From Bacteroidota bacterium (GTDB taxonomy: Bacteria > Bacteroidota > Bacteroidia > Chitinophagales > BACL12), in NCBI GenBank assembly GCA_016706865.1, contig JADJIS010000002.1:806001-870000 (forward strand): a stretch of DNA of 64,000 nt, given 5' to 3'. Position numbers and translations under genes: made by a program. Of this stretch, positions 53,642 through 63,472 are shown piece after piece (positions within the stretch are counted from its first letter, which is position 1; each line of letters starts with the position of its first letter). Under the pieces are notes generated by a model that did no database searches, was not told the origin of the DNA, and saw nothing but the letters and a program-made list of their open reading frames with translations.

Positions 53642-55987
53642 TTAGAATTTAAATTCATAACTCACACTCGGAATTATCGGAAACAAACTCACCTGTTTAT
53701 AATTATTTTTATTCGTGATATAATCGTATTGCTGATAAATAAAAAACGGATTTAAACGATTGTATAAATTATATGCTCCGAAATTCCAGGTTCTTTCACC
53801 CCATTTTTTTTCTTTGTGGAAGGATGCATTTACATCCATACGATGATAATCGTTCATGCGATATCCGTTTCTTCCTTCGTATGCATAGATCACTTCATTA
53901 AATACACCTTCATATTTTGCAATCGGTAAACTTATCGGTTGTCCCGTAGAATAAACCCAGGTTCCCGAAAGATCAATGTGATCATTTAATTTATAAATAA
54001 CAGCTATCTCAAAATCATTTCTTCTATCGTATTTATATGGAAATACTTCTCCGAGATTAATGGTAGGAAATTGACGGTTGCTCCACGATAAAGTATATCC
54101 AACCCAACCCGTTAATTTGCCATTTCGTTTTTGAACAAATAATTCAGCACCATAAGCCTGTCCCTCACCAATTTCCACTTTATCTTCCCAGCCCTTTAAT
54201 CCTTCAAATAAATAATTGGCTCCGTCTTTATATTCGATGATGCTGTTCATCTTTTTATAATATCCCTCCACACTCACTTCATAATTCTTTTTAAATACAT
54301 AAGCAATTCCGATCGCAGGTTGAAATGCTCGCTGCGGCGCAACGGTATCCGTGGCAGGAACCCAAAGGTCGGTTGGCAAACCAATTCCGGAGTTTGTGAG
54401 CAAATGAATGTATTGCGTCATGGTACTGAACGACGCCTTTAAAGAAAGATCATTATTAATAAGATATCTCGCACTAATTCTCGGCTGTAGCGATTTATAA
54501 AAAACTTCTTCCACCAAAAAAGCAGAGGCGTGTAATCCGCCGTTCATTTTTAATTTATCATTTACTTCCCAGTCATCTTCAATATAAAGATCTAATTCGG
54601 TAGCATAAATATTTTCCGAGGCAAGTTCAAATCCCTCCGTAAAAATATCGATATCATCCGATTCAAATTGAGTTGCTCCCGGTTGAAAGGTGTGATATGT
54701 TATTCCCGCTCCGAATTTTAAATAATGTTTAGGTGTGGGAATAAAATCAAAATCATATTTTAAACTCCAATCATAAATTCCCGAAAAATATTCAAATCCA
54801 AAAAAGGAATTTGTTCCATCTTCATTCTCATCATTGTAATTGCTGTAAATATCAAATTTATAATCGGTAAAAGTTGCTGTGAGATTGCTGAATACCTTAT
54901 TGGAAAAAACGTGATTCCATCTCGCCACCGCAGTTGCATTTCCCCAGAACAAACCATTTGCTTCTGTGCGATAACTATCTTCATCATATTGATATTCATT
55001 ATTGAAATATGCTTTATCTCTTCCAAAATATCCACTCAGATATAATCTGTCCTTATCCGAAAATTTATGATTTATTTTAGCATTAAGATCATAAAAATAA
55101 TATCCTGAAACTCCATCGCCTTCACTTTGAGCCTGAATAATTGGTCGCGTTATTAAATCGATATACGTTCTTCTTCCCGAAACCATGAACGAGGTTTTCC
55201 CTTTAACAATGGGACCTTCGAGAGTTAAGCGCGATGCAATTACACCAATAGATCCTTCTCCGTGAAATTCATTCATATTTCCTTCTTTCATTCTGATATC
55301 AATTACACTGGATAATCTTCCGCCGTAACGCGCGGGAAATCCTCCCTTAATAAGTGTAACTTTATTTATTGCATCCGAATTAAAAACGGAAAAGAAACCG
55401 AATAAATGGGAAGCATTATAAACAGGAACTCCATCCAACAAAATTAAATTCTGATCTGGTGAACCTCCGCGAACAAATATTCCGCTGCTTCCCTCACTTC
55501 CTCCTGAAACACCAGGTAATAATTGTAATGTTTTTAATATATCCACTTCTCCCAAAAAGGCTGGCAAAGCTCTTATCTGTTCAATTGGAATTTCGATCGT
55601 ACTCATCTGCGTGCGTTCCTGAAATTGTTCCGAATTGTTTTCCGCACTTATCACAACTTCCTCCAAAACATTTGAAGAAATAAGATCAATATTGATAATA
55701 GTATCCTGTTGAAGAAAAAATTTTATTTTTTGCGGTGTAAATCCAATATAATTAAAATTCAATATAACAGTATCCCTTGGCAGTGTTAAACTGTAAAAAC
55801 CATATTCATTAGAAATAGTACCATTAAAATCTTTACTGTTAAATACCGTAGCGCTTAAAAGTCTTTCACCCGAATTTTTATCACTCACATATCCGCTTAT
55901 AGTGAAACTTTGTGCATGGAAATTCCAAATGATCGAAATAAACAAAATTGCAGTAAATACAATTTTCCTGAATGTGCCTGAATTCAT
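53642..55987 (-). CDS. TonB-dependent receptor with CarboxypepD_reg-like domain
   Basis: The protein has 781 residues. A signal peptide ends at NFHAQ (~26). A carboxypeptidase-regulatory-like beta domain (~27-110; GYVSDKNSGERLLSATV) precedes the plug (~125-235; LPGVSGGSEGSSGIFVRGGSPDQN, LLDGVPVYNASHLFG). The rest is the 22-strand barrel, ending in VSYEFKF with a terminal Phe. It should import or bind a ligand at the outer membrane with TonB energy. The DUF4249 gene follows on the same strand after a repeat region, the usual pairing. It is not SusC: it lacks a SusD partner and is shorter. Confidence 0.92.
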   Translation of the reverse strand: MNSGTFRKIVFTAILFISIIWNFHAQSFTISGYVSDKNSGERLLSATVFNSKDFNGTISNEYGFYSLTLPRDTVILNFNYIGFTPQKIKFFLQQDTIINIDLISSNVLEEVVISAENNSEQFQERTQMSTIEIPIEQIRALPAFLGEVDILKTLQLLPGVSGGSEGSSGIFVRGGSPDQNLILLDGVPVYNASHLFGFFSVFNSDAINKVTLIKGGFPARYGGRLSSVIDIRMKEGNMNEFHGEGSIGVIASRLTLEGPIVKGKTSFMVSGRRTYIDLITRPIIQAQSEGDGVSGYYFYDLNAKINHKFSDKDRLYLSGYFGRDKAYFNNEYQYDEDSYRTEANGLFWGNATAVARWNHVFSNKVFSNLTATFTDYKFDIYSNYNDENEDGTNSFFGFEYFSGIYDWSLKYDFDFIPTPKHYLKFGAGITYHTFQPGATQFESDDIDIFTEGFELASENIYATELDLYIEDDWEVNDKLKMNGGLHASAFLVEEVFYKSLQPRISARYLINNDLSLKASFSTMTQYIHLLTNSGIGLPTDLWVPATDTVAPQRAFQPAIGIAYVFKKNYEVSVEGYYKKMNSIIEYKDGANYLFEGLKGWEDKVEIGEGQAYGAELFVQKRNGKLTGWVGYTLSWSNRQFPTINLGEVFPYKYDRRNDFEIAVIYKLNDHIDLSGTWVYSTGQPISLPIAKYEGVFNEVIYAYEGRNGYRMNDYHRMDVNASFHKEKKWGERTWNFGAYNLYNRLNPFFIYQQYDYITNKNNYKQVSLFPIIPSVSYEFKF

Positions 55988-56079
55988 GGTGTGAAAGTAA
56001 TAGTTTGAACTAATATTTTATTAGGGTAATACAAATGGTATCTAAATATTATAAATTGCTGACAATTCCTTTCATCAAC

Positions 56080-56118
56080 AAAAATGGCCGGTACCTTTTA
56101 AAATTGATACCAGCCATA
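56080..56118 (-). terminator. Intrinsic terminator of the TPR-like lipoprotein gene
   Basis: Read on the minus strand, ATGGCTGGTATC pairs with GGTACCGGCCAT around an A/T loop, with two mismatches, followed by TTTTTG. It starts 20 bases after the stop at 56138. Confidence 0.7.
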
Positions 56119-56137
56119 GTTTAAAGTTTAAATTGGG

Positions 56138-57313
56138 TTATAAATTAAGATACTCCTCATTATAATCCTCCATAATATCGTTCACATTGCATTCTACTTG
56201 ATAAATGGCATCTAATATTAATTTTTCATCACCGGGAAACGGAACGGGTTTGCCACCTATTTTTTCTTTCGATTGCTGACTTAATGCATCATAATATCCG
56301 GTAGCAGTCGCGTAATAGTTTCTAAAAATTGTTTCTCCTTTCACAGCAATAGAACGTATCACCTTACCCGATTCATCCAGATAAAGCAATTCCCCGCTTA
56401 CTGCGGCAACCTTTTCCTGCCAGGTTTCTGTAACATATGCAGTTACGGTTTTATAATCAGGCACTTTGATAGGGTTTCCCAAACTATCCTTTACCATATT
56501 TCCCTCAACATCATACACAAATTCATAACCATCTATAATTTCTTTGCTTTCTGCGTATTGATTGTTGGTGACCTTTTCAGGATAAGCCTCCACATACTTA
56601 ATATTGACCTTCACCGTAAATTCAATGGCCGATTCGGGCATTTTGGTGTGAATTACATACCAGCTGCCATATGGATCGCGCACCTCAATTTCAGTTAAGG
56701 CGTGTGTAACAGCATAACTCAAAGTGGAATTAGTGGCATTTTTAACTGTAAACAATACATCACTGGTTCCTTGTGTTTTTGCCACCTTAAGAAGATCGTC
56801 CACATCTTTATAGGTATCGTAATACTCATTGATCTTTTGTAACTCATAATAAGCCTCACGAGATTTATGTACGTCTTTACTCGCAATTTTTTGAGTGGCA
56901 TCAGCATACCAATAGGCTGCGGCGTTCTTTTTGGCGGTGTTCAGACCGTCAACCGCGTTTGCAAATTTGAATTCGGCATCGCGTTCCTCTGTACCTAAGT
57001 AAATGGGCAAAAGGGGTTGTATTTTATTTTGACGACGATATACGGACTCATATAAGTTATAGATCTCTTCCCAACGATCCGGACGACCTTCCTTATTTAA
57101 CATTTCAATCATGGAAAGGTCTTCATTGTTTGCTCTGTAAAATGCTTCCTCGAGAATCAGAATATATTCTGCCTTATCGGGATTGTCGATCAGTTTTTTT
57201 ACACAGATATCTATTGCTTCATCGTAATTCCCTTTTCGGAATTCCTTTTCTGCAACCTTACAACCTGAACTTAAAATTAAAACTAAACCTAAAACGTAAA
57301 TGGATTTTTTCAT
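56138..57313 (-). CDS. Lipoprotein with TPR-like N-terminus, function unknown
   Basis: The ATG at 57313 gives 391 residues and has AGGAGG at the right distance (57318-57323), so I prefer it to the TTG at 57331. A lipobox ILSSGC gives the lipidated Cys near residue 18. Residues ~20-170 are helical, with TPR-like starts (EFRKGNYDEAIDICVKKLIDNPDKAEYILILEEAFYRA). The C-terminal half is beta-rich with VTAYVTETWQEKVAAVSGEL and repeated ATATGYYDAL. I do not recognise it. It is divergent from the act operon. Confidence 0.68.
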   Translation of the reverse strand: MKKSIYVLGLVLILSSGCKVAEKEFRKGNYDEAIDICVKKLIDNPDKAEYILILEEAFYRANNEDLSMIEMLNKEGRPDRWEEIYNLYESVYRRQNKIQPLLPIYLGTEERDAEFKFANAVDGLNTAKKNAAAYWYADATQKIASKDVHKSREAYYELQKINEYYDTYKDVDDLLKVAKTQGTSDVLFTVKNATNSTLSYAVTHALTEIEVRDPYGSWYVIHTKMPESAIEFTVKVNIKYVEAYPEKVTNNQYAESKEIIDGYEFVYDVEGNMVKDSLGNPIKVPDYKTVTAYVTETWQEKVAAVSGELLYLDESGKVIRSIAVKGETIFRNYYATATGYYDALSQQSKEKIGGKPVPFPGDEKLILDAIYQVECNVNDIMEDYNEEYLNL

Positions 57314-57317
57314 GTTT

Positions 57318-57323
57318 CCTCCT
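57318..57323 (-). promoter_or_regulatory. Ribosome binding site deciding the lipoprotein start
   Basis: AGGAGG on the minus strand, 4 bases before ATG 57313. Strong Shine-Dalgarno sites are rare in this window, so it is informative. Confidence 0.75.
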
Positions 57324-57414
57324 GTTTTCAATGCTATATATTAAATATTATGCCATCTGTTAAATGATATATTGCGCAAAAATGTTACATCAGTGTGTAT
57401 AAATCAGAAAATAT

Positions 57415-57433
57415 AGTTTAGACGCGTTCTAAA
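57415..57433. promoter_or_regulatory. Palindrome in the act divergent region
   Basis: GTTTAGA-CGCGT-TCTAAAC, a perfect 7-bp inverted repeat with a 5-bp spacer. Direct copies of AGTGTGTA flank it (57391-57398 and 57434-57441). It lies 108 bp before the act -7 box and could be an operator. Confidence 0.4.
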
Positions 57434-57540
57434 CAGTGTGTAATGCCCTGCTATAAGCCTTATCCAGCGCGAATTTCAGATAGTTGCACGTATGTGAAAA
57501 TATTTTTAAAAGAATTGTTAAACTATTGACATTTGATATT

Positions 57541-57548
57541 TAGTTTTG
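57541..57548 (+). promoter_or_regulatory. act operon promoter, -7 element
   Basis: TAGTTTTG matches TAnnTTTG; TTG-containing boxes lie 14-25 bp upstream. If used, transcription starts near 57555, after the TTG codon at 57546, so translation must begin downstream, probably at GTG 57597. Confidence 0.55.
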
Positions 57549-57596
57549 CACGGGTTTAAAAAACCCACTATTACCTTAACCAAAAAACCAAGGACT

Positions 57597-58850
57597 GTGC
57601 TGCATAAGAAGCCGACGACTATCACACGCCTCCTAACCTGTATAATATTAGTTACGTTTTTATTTACTGCAAACCAAGCATTTGCGGGAGTAGCGGAGGG
57701 AAAAACCTTATTTCAGGAAAAATGTAAGCAGTGTCATGCCGTTGATAAAAAAATGACCGGTCCTGCTTTACAAAATGTAAAGACCAGATGGTCCGATTCC
57801 ACTAATCTTTACAAATGGATCAAAAACTCACAAGGGTTTTTGGGCACTGGCGATAAATATGCAAATGCATTATTTAAGGAATACAACAGTGTGATGCCTG
57901 CATTCCCAACTTTGACAGATGGTGATATCACGGATATCCTGGCATTTATAGATGAAGAGGCTATCAGATTAGCAACTTTAGCAACCACAACTTCAGGTCC
58001 GGTTACCACAGAAGCTAAAAAAGACAACTCCACGCTATATTGGATTTTGATCATTGCCTTATTATTTATTGCATTAATTCTCGGGCGTGCAGTTCGATAT
58101 CTCGACGGTTTAGTTCGCCAGAAATATGAAGAAGGTGAAAGAGATAAGACCCCGATCTGGAAACAAAAAAAATATCGCCCTTTAGTAGGGATAGTTGGAC
58201 TTTTATTACTTGCATTTTTAAGTGTTGCTATGTGGGATAGTGCTTCTTCACTGGGCAGACAACAAGGTTATGCGCCGGAACAACCGATCGCATTCTCACA
58301 TAAGGTTCACGCAGGTATCAATAAAATTGACTGTCGCTATTGTCACGTTGGTGCAGAAAGAGGCAAAGCCGCCGTTATACCTTCCTTAAGCGTTTGTATG
58401 AATTGCCACTATAATATTCAGGGAGTTACCGGAACAGATCCAAATTACCCTAAGGCAATTTACGATAAAGAGATCGCTAAAATTTATTCTTATATCGGTT
58501 TCAATACAGAAACCATGAAATATGAAAAAGAACCCGTTCCGATCGAATGGACCAAGATTCACAATCTGCCAGACCACGTTTATTTTAATCACTCACAACA
58601 CGTAAAGGTTGCAGGTTTGGAATGTCAGACTTGTCACGGTCAGATTCAGGAAATGGATGTTGTTCAACAAATGGAAAATCTTTCCATGGGATGGTGTGTG
58701 AATTGTCACAGAACTACAAATGTAAATTTCACTACCAATGAATTTTACAAACCTTACGAAGTATTACATGAAAAATTAAAGAACGGCGAAATGGATGCCG
58801 TTAAAGCGGAAGATATAGGCGCAACGGAATGTCAGAAGTGCCATTATTAA
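57597..58850 (+). CDS. actA: Alternative complex III subunit ActA (hexaheme c-type cytochrome, monoheme domain fused)
   Basis: There is no usable ATG; GTG 57597 is preferred because the promoter lies over the other candidate (TTG 57546). It gives 417 residues with a signal peptide ending at QAFAG. A cytochrome c domain follows (CKQCH, axial Met in MTGP or a later Met). Two membrane helices come next (WILIIALLFIALILG; GIVGLLLLAFLSVA). The rest carries five more heme sites: CRYCH, CMNCH, CQTCH, CVNCH and CQKCH. ActA oxidises menaquinol through ACIII and passes electrons on. The extra N-terminal heme resembles an ActE domain fused to ActA. Confidence 0.9.
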   Translation: MLHKKPTTITRLLTCIILVTFLFTANQAFAGVAEGKTLFQEKCKQCHAVDKKMTGPALQNVKTRWSDSTNLYKWIKNSQGFLGTGDKYANALFKEYNSVMPAFPTLTDGDITDILAFIDEEAIRLATLATTTSGPVTTEAKKDNSTLYWILIIALLFIALILGRAVRYLDGLVRQKYEEGERDKTPIWKQKKYRPLVGIVGLLLLAFLSVAMWDSASSLGRQQGYAPEQPIAFSHKVHAGINKIDCRYCHVGAERGKAAVIPSLSVCMNCHYNIQGVTGTDPNYPKAIYDKEIAKIYSYIGFNTETMKYEKEPVPIEWTKIHNLPDHVYFNHSQHVKVAGLECQTCHGQIQEMDVVQQMENLSMGWCVNCHRTTNVNFTTNEFYKPYEVLHEKLKNGEMDAVKAEDIGATECQKCHY

Positions 58851-58885
58851 ATAATTTATAATTACCTAAATTCTAACCATACCAA

Positions 58886-61800
58886 ATGGCAGAAAAAAAA
58901 TACTATAAAGGCCTCGAAGAATTAAATCAGGAGCCGGAATTTGTTCAACTTAATCAATTAGAGTTCAACGAAGAGATCCCTGTTGATTTTTTTGACGGTA
59001 AAAACGATTCATTGAAATCGAATCGTCGCGATTTTCTTAAAATGATGGGGTTCAGTCTTACTGCAGCAACAGTTGCAGCCGGATGCGAAATTCCTGTTCG
59101 CAAAGTAGCTCCTTATGTTTTTAAACCGGAAGATATTACACCGGGTATTGCTACTTGGTACGCTTCCTCCTATATTAATGGTGGGGATTATTGCAGTATA
59201 TTGGTAAAAACCAGAGAAGGTCGCCCTATTAAAATTGAAGGAAATACTGATTCGAAAATTACCAAAGGCGGAACTTCAGCACGCGTTCAAGCAAGTGTTT
59301 TAAGTTTATACGATACAAGTCGTCTCAGAAATCCTATGACCAAAGGCGAAAGAGGCTTCTCTAACGCAACCTGGGATGATGTGGATACTGCCATCACTGG
59401 CAAATTGATTGCAAATCCAAATGCCAATATCAGAATTTTAACATCAACAATATTAAGTCCTTCCACCAAAAAAGTATTTGCAAAATTCACGGAAAAATAC
59501 CCGAATACTAAAGTGTATTCTTACGATGCATTATCATACAGCGGAATGCTGATGGCGAATTTGGCGTCTAAAGGAAAAGCGGAAATACCTGACTACGATT
59601 TTTCAAAAGCTAAGGTTATTGTAAGTATTGATGCCGACTTTTTAGGTACTTGGATATCGCCAATTGAATATACAAAAGGATATATCAAAACCAGAAAGGT
59701 TTCAAAGGAAAATACGAACATGAGCCGTCATTATCAGTTTGAAAGCCGCATGTCGTTAACAGGTTCCAATGCCGATTATCGAGTTGCTGTTCTTCCATCT
59801 GAATTAGGTACCGTTGCTTTAAATTTATATGATGCAATTACCGGAAATAATGCTTCTTCAGGATTAAAATTAAAAGATGAGGCTAAACAAAGCAGACTTA
59901 AAGAGGCTGCGGAATGGTTGAAAAAAAATCAGGGTCAGTCACTTGTAGTAAGTGGATGCAATGATGCTAATGTGCAGTTAATTGTAAATGCTATTAATGA
60001 AGCCTTAGGAAATTATGGTAAAACCTTATCCTTCGACAATTCCAATATGATGCGTCAGGGTTTGGATAACAGTGTTAAAAATCTGATCAGCGAATTAAAT
60101 GCCGGTCAGGTAAATATATTAATGGTGCACGATTGTAATCCTGTTTACGATCATGCAATGGGAGCAGGTCTTGCTGAAGCAATGGCTAAAGCAGAAATGA
60201 GTATATCATTTGCAGGAAATATGAACGAAACTGCGGAGAAATGTAATTTCGTTTGTCCTGATCATCATTTCCTCGAATCATGGAATGATGCGGAACCTAA
60301 AAAAGGTTATTTATCTCTTTCTCAACCCACTATCAAAAATTTATTTGAAACACGCCAAATGCAAGATTCACTATTAGCATGGTGTGGTGCAATGACTACT
60401 TATCACGACTTTTTAATGCAAAATTGGAGCGATGGTGTTTTTGCAGGTTCAATAGATAAATCTACTTCCTTTAATAAAGCATTACAAATTGGTTTACACC
60501 AACCTGAAAATGCGAGTGGAATTGCCCTTGCTATTGATAATGCCTCTGCAGTTTTGGCAGGTGTCGCAATGGTAAATAATGGCACTGCTGCTGGAACGGA
60601 TGTTTCCTCTGCTGCTGCAAATATTTCCGCAATGGTTAAAAAATCAAGCGGAATTGAAATTCAATTTTATGAATCTATTGCAATAGGTGATGGAAGATAT
60701 GCAGATAACCCTTGGTTACATGAATTACCTGATCCTGTTTCCAAAATAACCTGGGATAATTACTTAAATGTTTCTCCGGGTTGGGCTAAAGAAAATAACT
60801 TGACACATGGCGACGTGGTTACACTTACCGTTAATGGAAAAAGTGTGATAGTGCCTGTTGCAATTCAGCCGGGACAAGCATTTGGATCAGTATCAATTGC
60901 TGTTGGATATGGCCGAACTTTAATTGGAAAAGGTGGTGAAGGTGTTGGGGTAAATGTATATCCTTTAATTGATGCAAGTGGCGAGTCAGTTAATTATATG
61001 GCTTCCGGTGTTAAAGTTGACGCAACTGGCGAAAATGTAAAACTTGCACAAACCCAAACACATTTCAGTTTGAACGATGGCCTTGGTCAGAGAAGAATTG
61101 TTAAAGAAACTACCTTAGAAGAATATAAGAAAAATCCTCTTGCCGGAAATGAAGACAGAGCAGAGGCATTGGCATGGCAGGAAGTAACTTTCTATCCTGA
61201 TTATTTCGGAAAGAAAAACGGATTTAACTGGGGAATGTCCATCGACCTTAACTCATGTACCGGTTGCGGCGCTTGTGTTATTTCTTGTAATGCAGAAAAT
61301 AATATTCCTGTTGTAGGAAAAAAAGAAGTAATTCGCTCTCACGAAATGCATTGGATGCGTATCGACAGATATTATTCCGGCGATCCTGAAAATCCTGAAG
61401 TTGTTTATCAACCTATGCTTTGTCAGCATTGCGAAAATGCACCTTGTGAAAACGTTTGTCCGGTAGGAGCAACCAACCACAGTTCCGAAGGTTACAACCA
61501 AATGGCTTATAACCGTTGTATCGGAACCCGCTATTGCGCAAATAACTGTCCATATAAAGTAAGAAGATTCAACTGGTTCGATTACGGAGCTGCCGACACT
61601 TTTGGAGCAATGAATGACCCAAGTGGTACTGAGGATCTTGGTATGATGGAAGACCTTACAAGAATGGTTCTTAACCCTGATGTTACAGTTCGTTCCAGAG
61701 GTGTTATTGAAAAATGTTCTTTCTGTGTTCAGCGTATTCAGGAAGCAAAACTTACTGCTAAAAAAGGAAACAGAGAATTAAAAGATGGCGAATTCAGAGT

Positions 61801-62026
61801 AGCATGTCAAAGTGCCTGCCCTGCAGAAGCAATTACTTTCGGAAATAATTACGATGAAACAAGTAAACTGATGGCAGAAGCTAAAGATGAACGCACATTC
61901 GGAATTTTGGAAGAATTCCACTGGATGCCATCTGTAATGTATAAAACGAAAGTTAGAAATAAAGACAAGGCTGATCATAAAAATGAAGAAGCATTGGATA
62001 TAATGGATTTATATAATTATAATTAA
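58886..62026 (+). CDS. actB: Alternative complex III subunit ActB (Tat-exported, molybdopterin-like plus Fe-S)
   Basis: The protein has 1046 residues. A Tat signal has the RRDF motif near residue 47 (SNRRDFLKMMG), then a Cys after the hydrophobic stretch (AAGCEIP), so it may be a Tat lipoprotein. Residues ~85-760 have a molybdopterin-oxidoreductase-like fold, but ActB is known not to bind Mo. The Fe-S part starts at ~790: CTGCGACVISC, CQHCENAPCENVC, CIGTRYCANNC, CSFCVQR and CQSAC, for [4Fe-4S]/[3Fe-4S] clusters. It is the periplasmic electron-transfer arm of ACIII. It follows actA by 35 bp. Confidence 0.95.
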   Translation: MAEKKYYKGLEELNQEPEFVQLNQLEFNEEIPVDFFDGKNDSLKSNRRDFLKMMGFSLTAATVAAGCEIPVRKVAPYVFKPEDITPGIATWYASSYINGGDYCSILVKTREGRPIKIEGNTDSKITKGGTSARVQASVLSLYDTSRLRNPMTKGERGFSNATWDDVDTAITGKLIANPNANIRILTSTILSPSTKKVFAKFTEKYPNTKVYSYDALSYSGMLMANLASKGKAEIPDYDFSKAKVIVSIDADFLGTWISPIEYTKGYIKTRKVSKENTNMSRHYQFESRMSLTGSNADYRVAVLPSELGTVALNLYDAITGNNASSGLKLKDEAKQSRLKEAAEWLKKNQGQSLVVSGCNDANVQLIVNAINEALGNYGKTLSFDNSNMMRQGLDNSVKNLISELNAGQVNILMVHDCNPVYDHAMGAGLAEAMAKAEMSISFAGNMNETAEKCNFVCPDHHFLESWNDAEPKKGYLSLSQPTIKNLFETRQMQDSLLAWCGAMTTYHDFLMQNWSDGVFAGSIDKSTSFNKALQIGLHQPENASGIALAIDNASAVLAGVAMVNNGTAAGTDVSSAAANISAMVKKSSGIEIQFYESIAIGDGRYADNPWLHELPDPVSKITWDNYLNVSPGWAKENNLTHGDVVTLTVNGKSVIVPVAIQPGQAFGSVSIAVGYGRTLIGKGGEGVGVNVYPLIDASGESVNYMASGVKVDATGENVKLAQTQTHFSLNDGLGQRRIVKETTLEEYKKNPLAGNEDRAEALAWQEVTFYPDYFGKKNGFNWGMSIDLNSCTGCGACVISCNAENNIPVVGKKEVIRSHEMHWMRIDRYYSGDPENPEVVYQPMLCQHCENAPCENVCPVGATNHSSEGYNQMAYNRCIGTRYCANNCPYKVRRFNWFDYGAADTFGAMNDPSGTEDLGMMEDLTRMVLNPDVTVRSRGVIEKCSFCVQRIQEAKLTAKKGNRELKDGEFRVACQSACPAEAITFGNNYDETSKLMAEAKDERTFGILEEFHWMPSVMYKTKVRNKDKADHKNEEALDIMDLYNYN

Positions 62027-62036
62027 TTGTGAAATT

Positions 62037-63449
62037 ATGTTCGTATCACCTTTAAGGGAACCATTAATACTCGGAAATAAAACCTACAAACAAATATCAG
62101 ATGATATTTGTGCACCGGTGGAAGGAAAACCTACCACCGCCTGGATGATAGCAACCACCCTTTCGGGTTTGCTGGCATTAACCGGGTTTACGATGATAGG
62201 TCTTACCATTACTTATGGTATCGGTATGTGGGGATTGAATAAAACCGTTGGTTGGGCCTGGGATATCACCAATTTCGTTTGGTGGATCGGTATTGGTCAC
62301 GCCGGAACACTTATTTCCGCGATCTTATTATTATTCCGTCAGAAATGGCGCACAGGAGTTAACCGCTCCGCTGAGGCGATGACCATCTTTGCCGTTATTT
62401 GCGCCGGTTTATTTCCGATCATTCACATGGGTCGCGTTTGGTTAGCATTTTTTATCTTCCCTTATCCGAATACACGTGGTCCTGTTTGGGCGAACTTTAA
62501 CTCTCCATTATTATGGGACGTATTTGCGATCTCTACCTATTTTACAGTTTCACTCGTTTTCTGGTATACAGGTTTAATTCCCGATCTTGCAACTATTCGC
62601 GATCGCGCAACTACTGCATTCAGAAAAAAGATATATAATGTTTTTTGTTTCGGATGGAAAGGAACTGCGAAAAACTGGCAGCGATTTGAATCCATTTCAT
62701 TAGTACTTGCTGGTTTATCTACACCACTGGTATTATCAGTGCATACAATTGTATCCTTCGACTTCGCGACCTCCGTAATTCCGGGTTGGCATACCACTAT
62801 CTTCCCACCTTACTTCGTTGCAGGTGCGATCTTTTCAGGATTTGCAATGGTATTAACGCTGATGTTAGTTGTTAGAAAAGTATTTAATCTGGAAGAATAT
62901 ATTACACTTCACCATATTGAATCCATGAATAAAATTATTATTCTAACAGGTTCCATAGTGGGTGTTGCATATATTACCGAGTTATTTACTGCGTGGTATT
63001 CGCAAAATCAATATGAACAATATGCATTTTTAAACAGAAGTACAGGTCCTTACTGGTGGAGTTACTGGGGTATGATGACATGTAACGTTATCTCTCCGCA
63101 ATTATTCTGGGTTAAAAAATTAAGAAGATCTGTTGTATTTACTTTCTTCATGTCGATATTCATTAACGTGGGTATGTGGTTCGAACGATTTGTAATTATC
63201 GTTACCTCTACACACCGCGATTATATTCCATCATCATGGACAATGTATTATCCAACTTATGTAGAGATATTTATTTATCTGGGAACGATAGGATTATTTA
63301 TGACACTGTTCCTCATTTTTGCAAAAGTGGCACCGGTAATTGCCGTGGCCGAGGTGAAATCAATTTTAAAAGTAGCGGGTGATCAGTATGTGGGGCCAAA
63401 TGCAACACAAGCACAACATCATCACGATGAACATAAAGAATTAGTTTAA
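62037..63449 (+). CDS. actC: Alternative complex III subunit ActC (NrfD-like quinol-binding membrane subunit)
   Basis: The protein has 470 residues with about ten membrane helices of the NrfD/PsrC type. Signs include WWIGIGHAGTLISAILLLFRQKWRTGVNRSAEAMTIFA in helices 2-3, and SVHTIVSFDFA with WHTTIFPPYFVAGAIFSG later. These His and Asp residues are in the quinol-site region of the family. The C-terminus ends in a His-rich tail (QAQHHHDEHKE). ActC is the main membrane subunit that takes electrons from menaquinol. It follows actB by 10 bp. Confidence 0.95.
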   Translation: MFVSPLREPLILGNKTYKQISDDICAPVEGKPTTAWMIATTLSGLLALTGFTMIGLTITYGIGMWGLNKTVGWAWDITNFVWWIGIGHAGTLISAILLLFRQKWRTGVNRSAEAMTIFAVICAGLFPIIHMGRVWLAFFIFPYPNTRGPVWANFNSPLLWDVFAISTYFTVSLVFWYTGLIPDLATIRDRATTAFRKKIYNVFCFGWKGTAKNWQRFESISLVLAGLSTPLVLSVHTIVSFDFATSVIPGWHTTIFPPYFVAGAIFSGFAMVLTLMLVVRKVFNLEEYITLHHIESMNKIIILTGSIVGVAYITELFTAWYSQNQYEQYAFLNRSTGPYWWSYWGMMTCNVISPQLFWVKKLRRSVVFTFFMSIFINVGMWFERFVIIVTSTHRDYIPSSWTMYYPTYVEIFIYLGTIGLFMTLFLIFAKVAPVIAVAEVKSILKVAGDQYVGPNATQAQHHHDEHKELV

Positions 63450-63472
63450 TAAGCATAAATAATAATTTGCAG

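Noticed and set aside
57546..57596. TTG start of ActA at 57546
   Set aside because: The codon overlaps a -7 promoter element, so it would not be in the transcript; GTG 57597 still leaves a full signal peptide. This depends on the promoter being real.
58886..62026. ActB as an active molybdenum oxidoreductase
   Set aside because: The fold is similar, but the gene sits in a complete act operon and ActB subunits are known to lack Mo.
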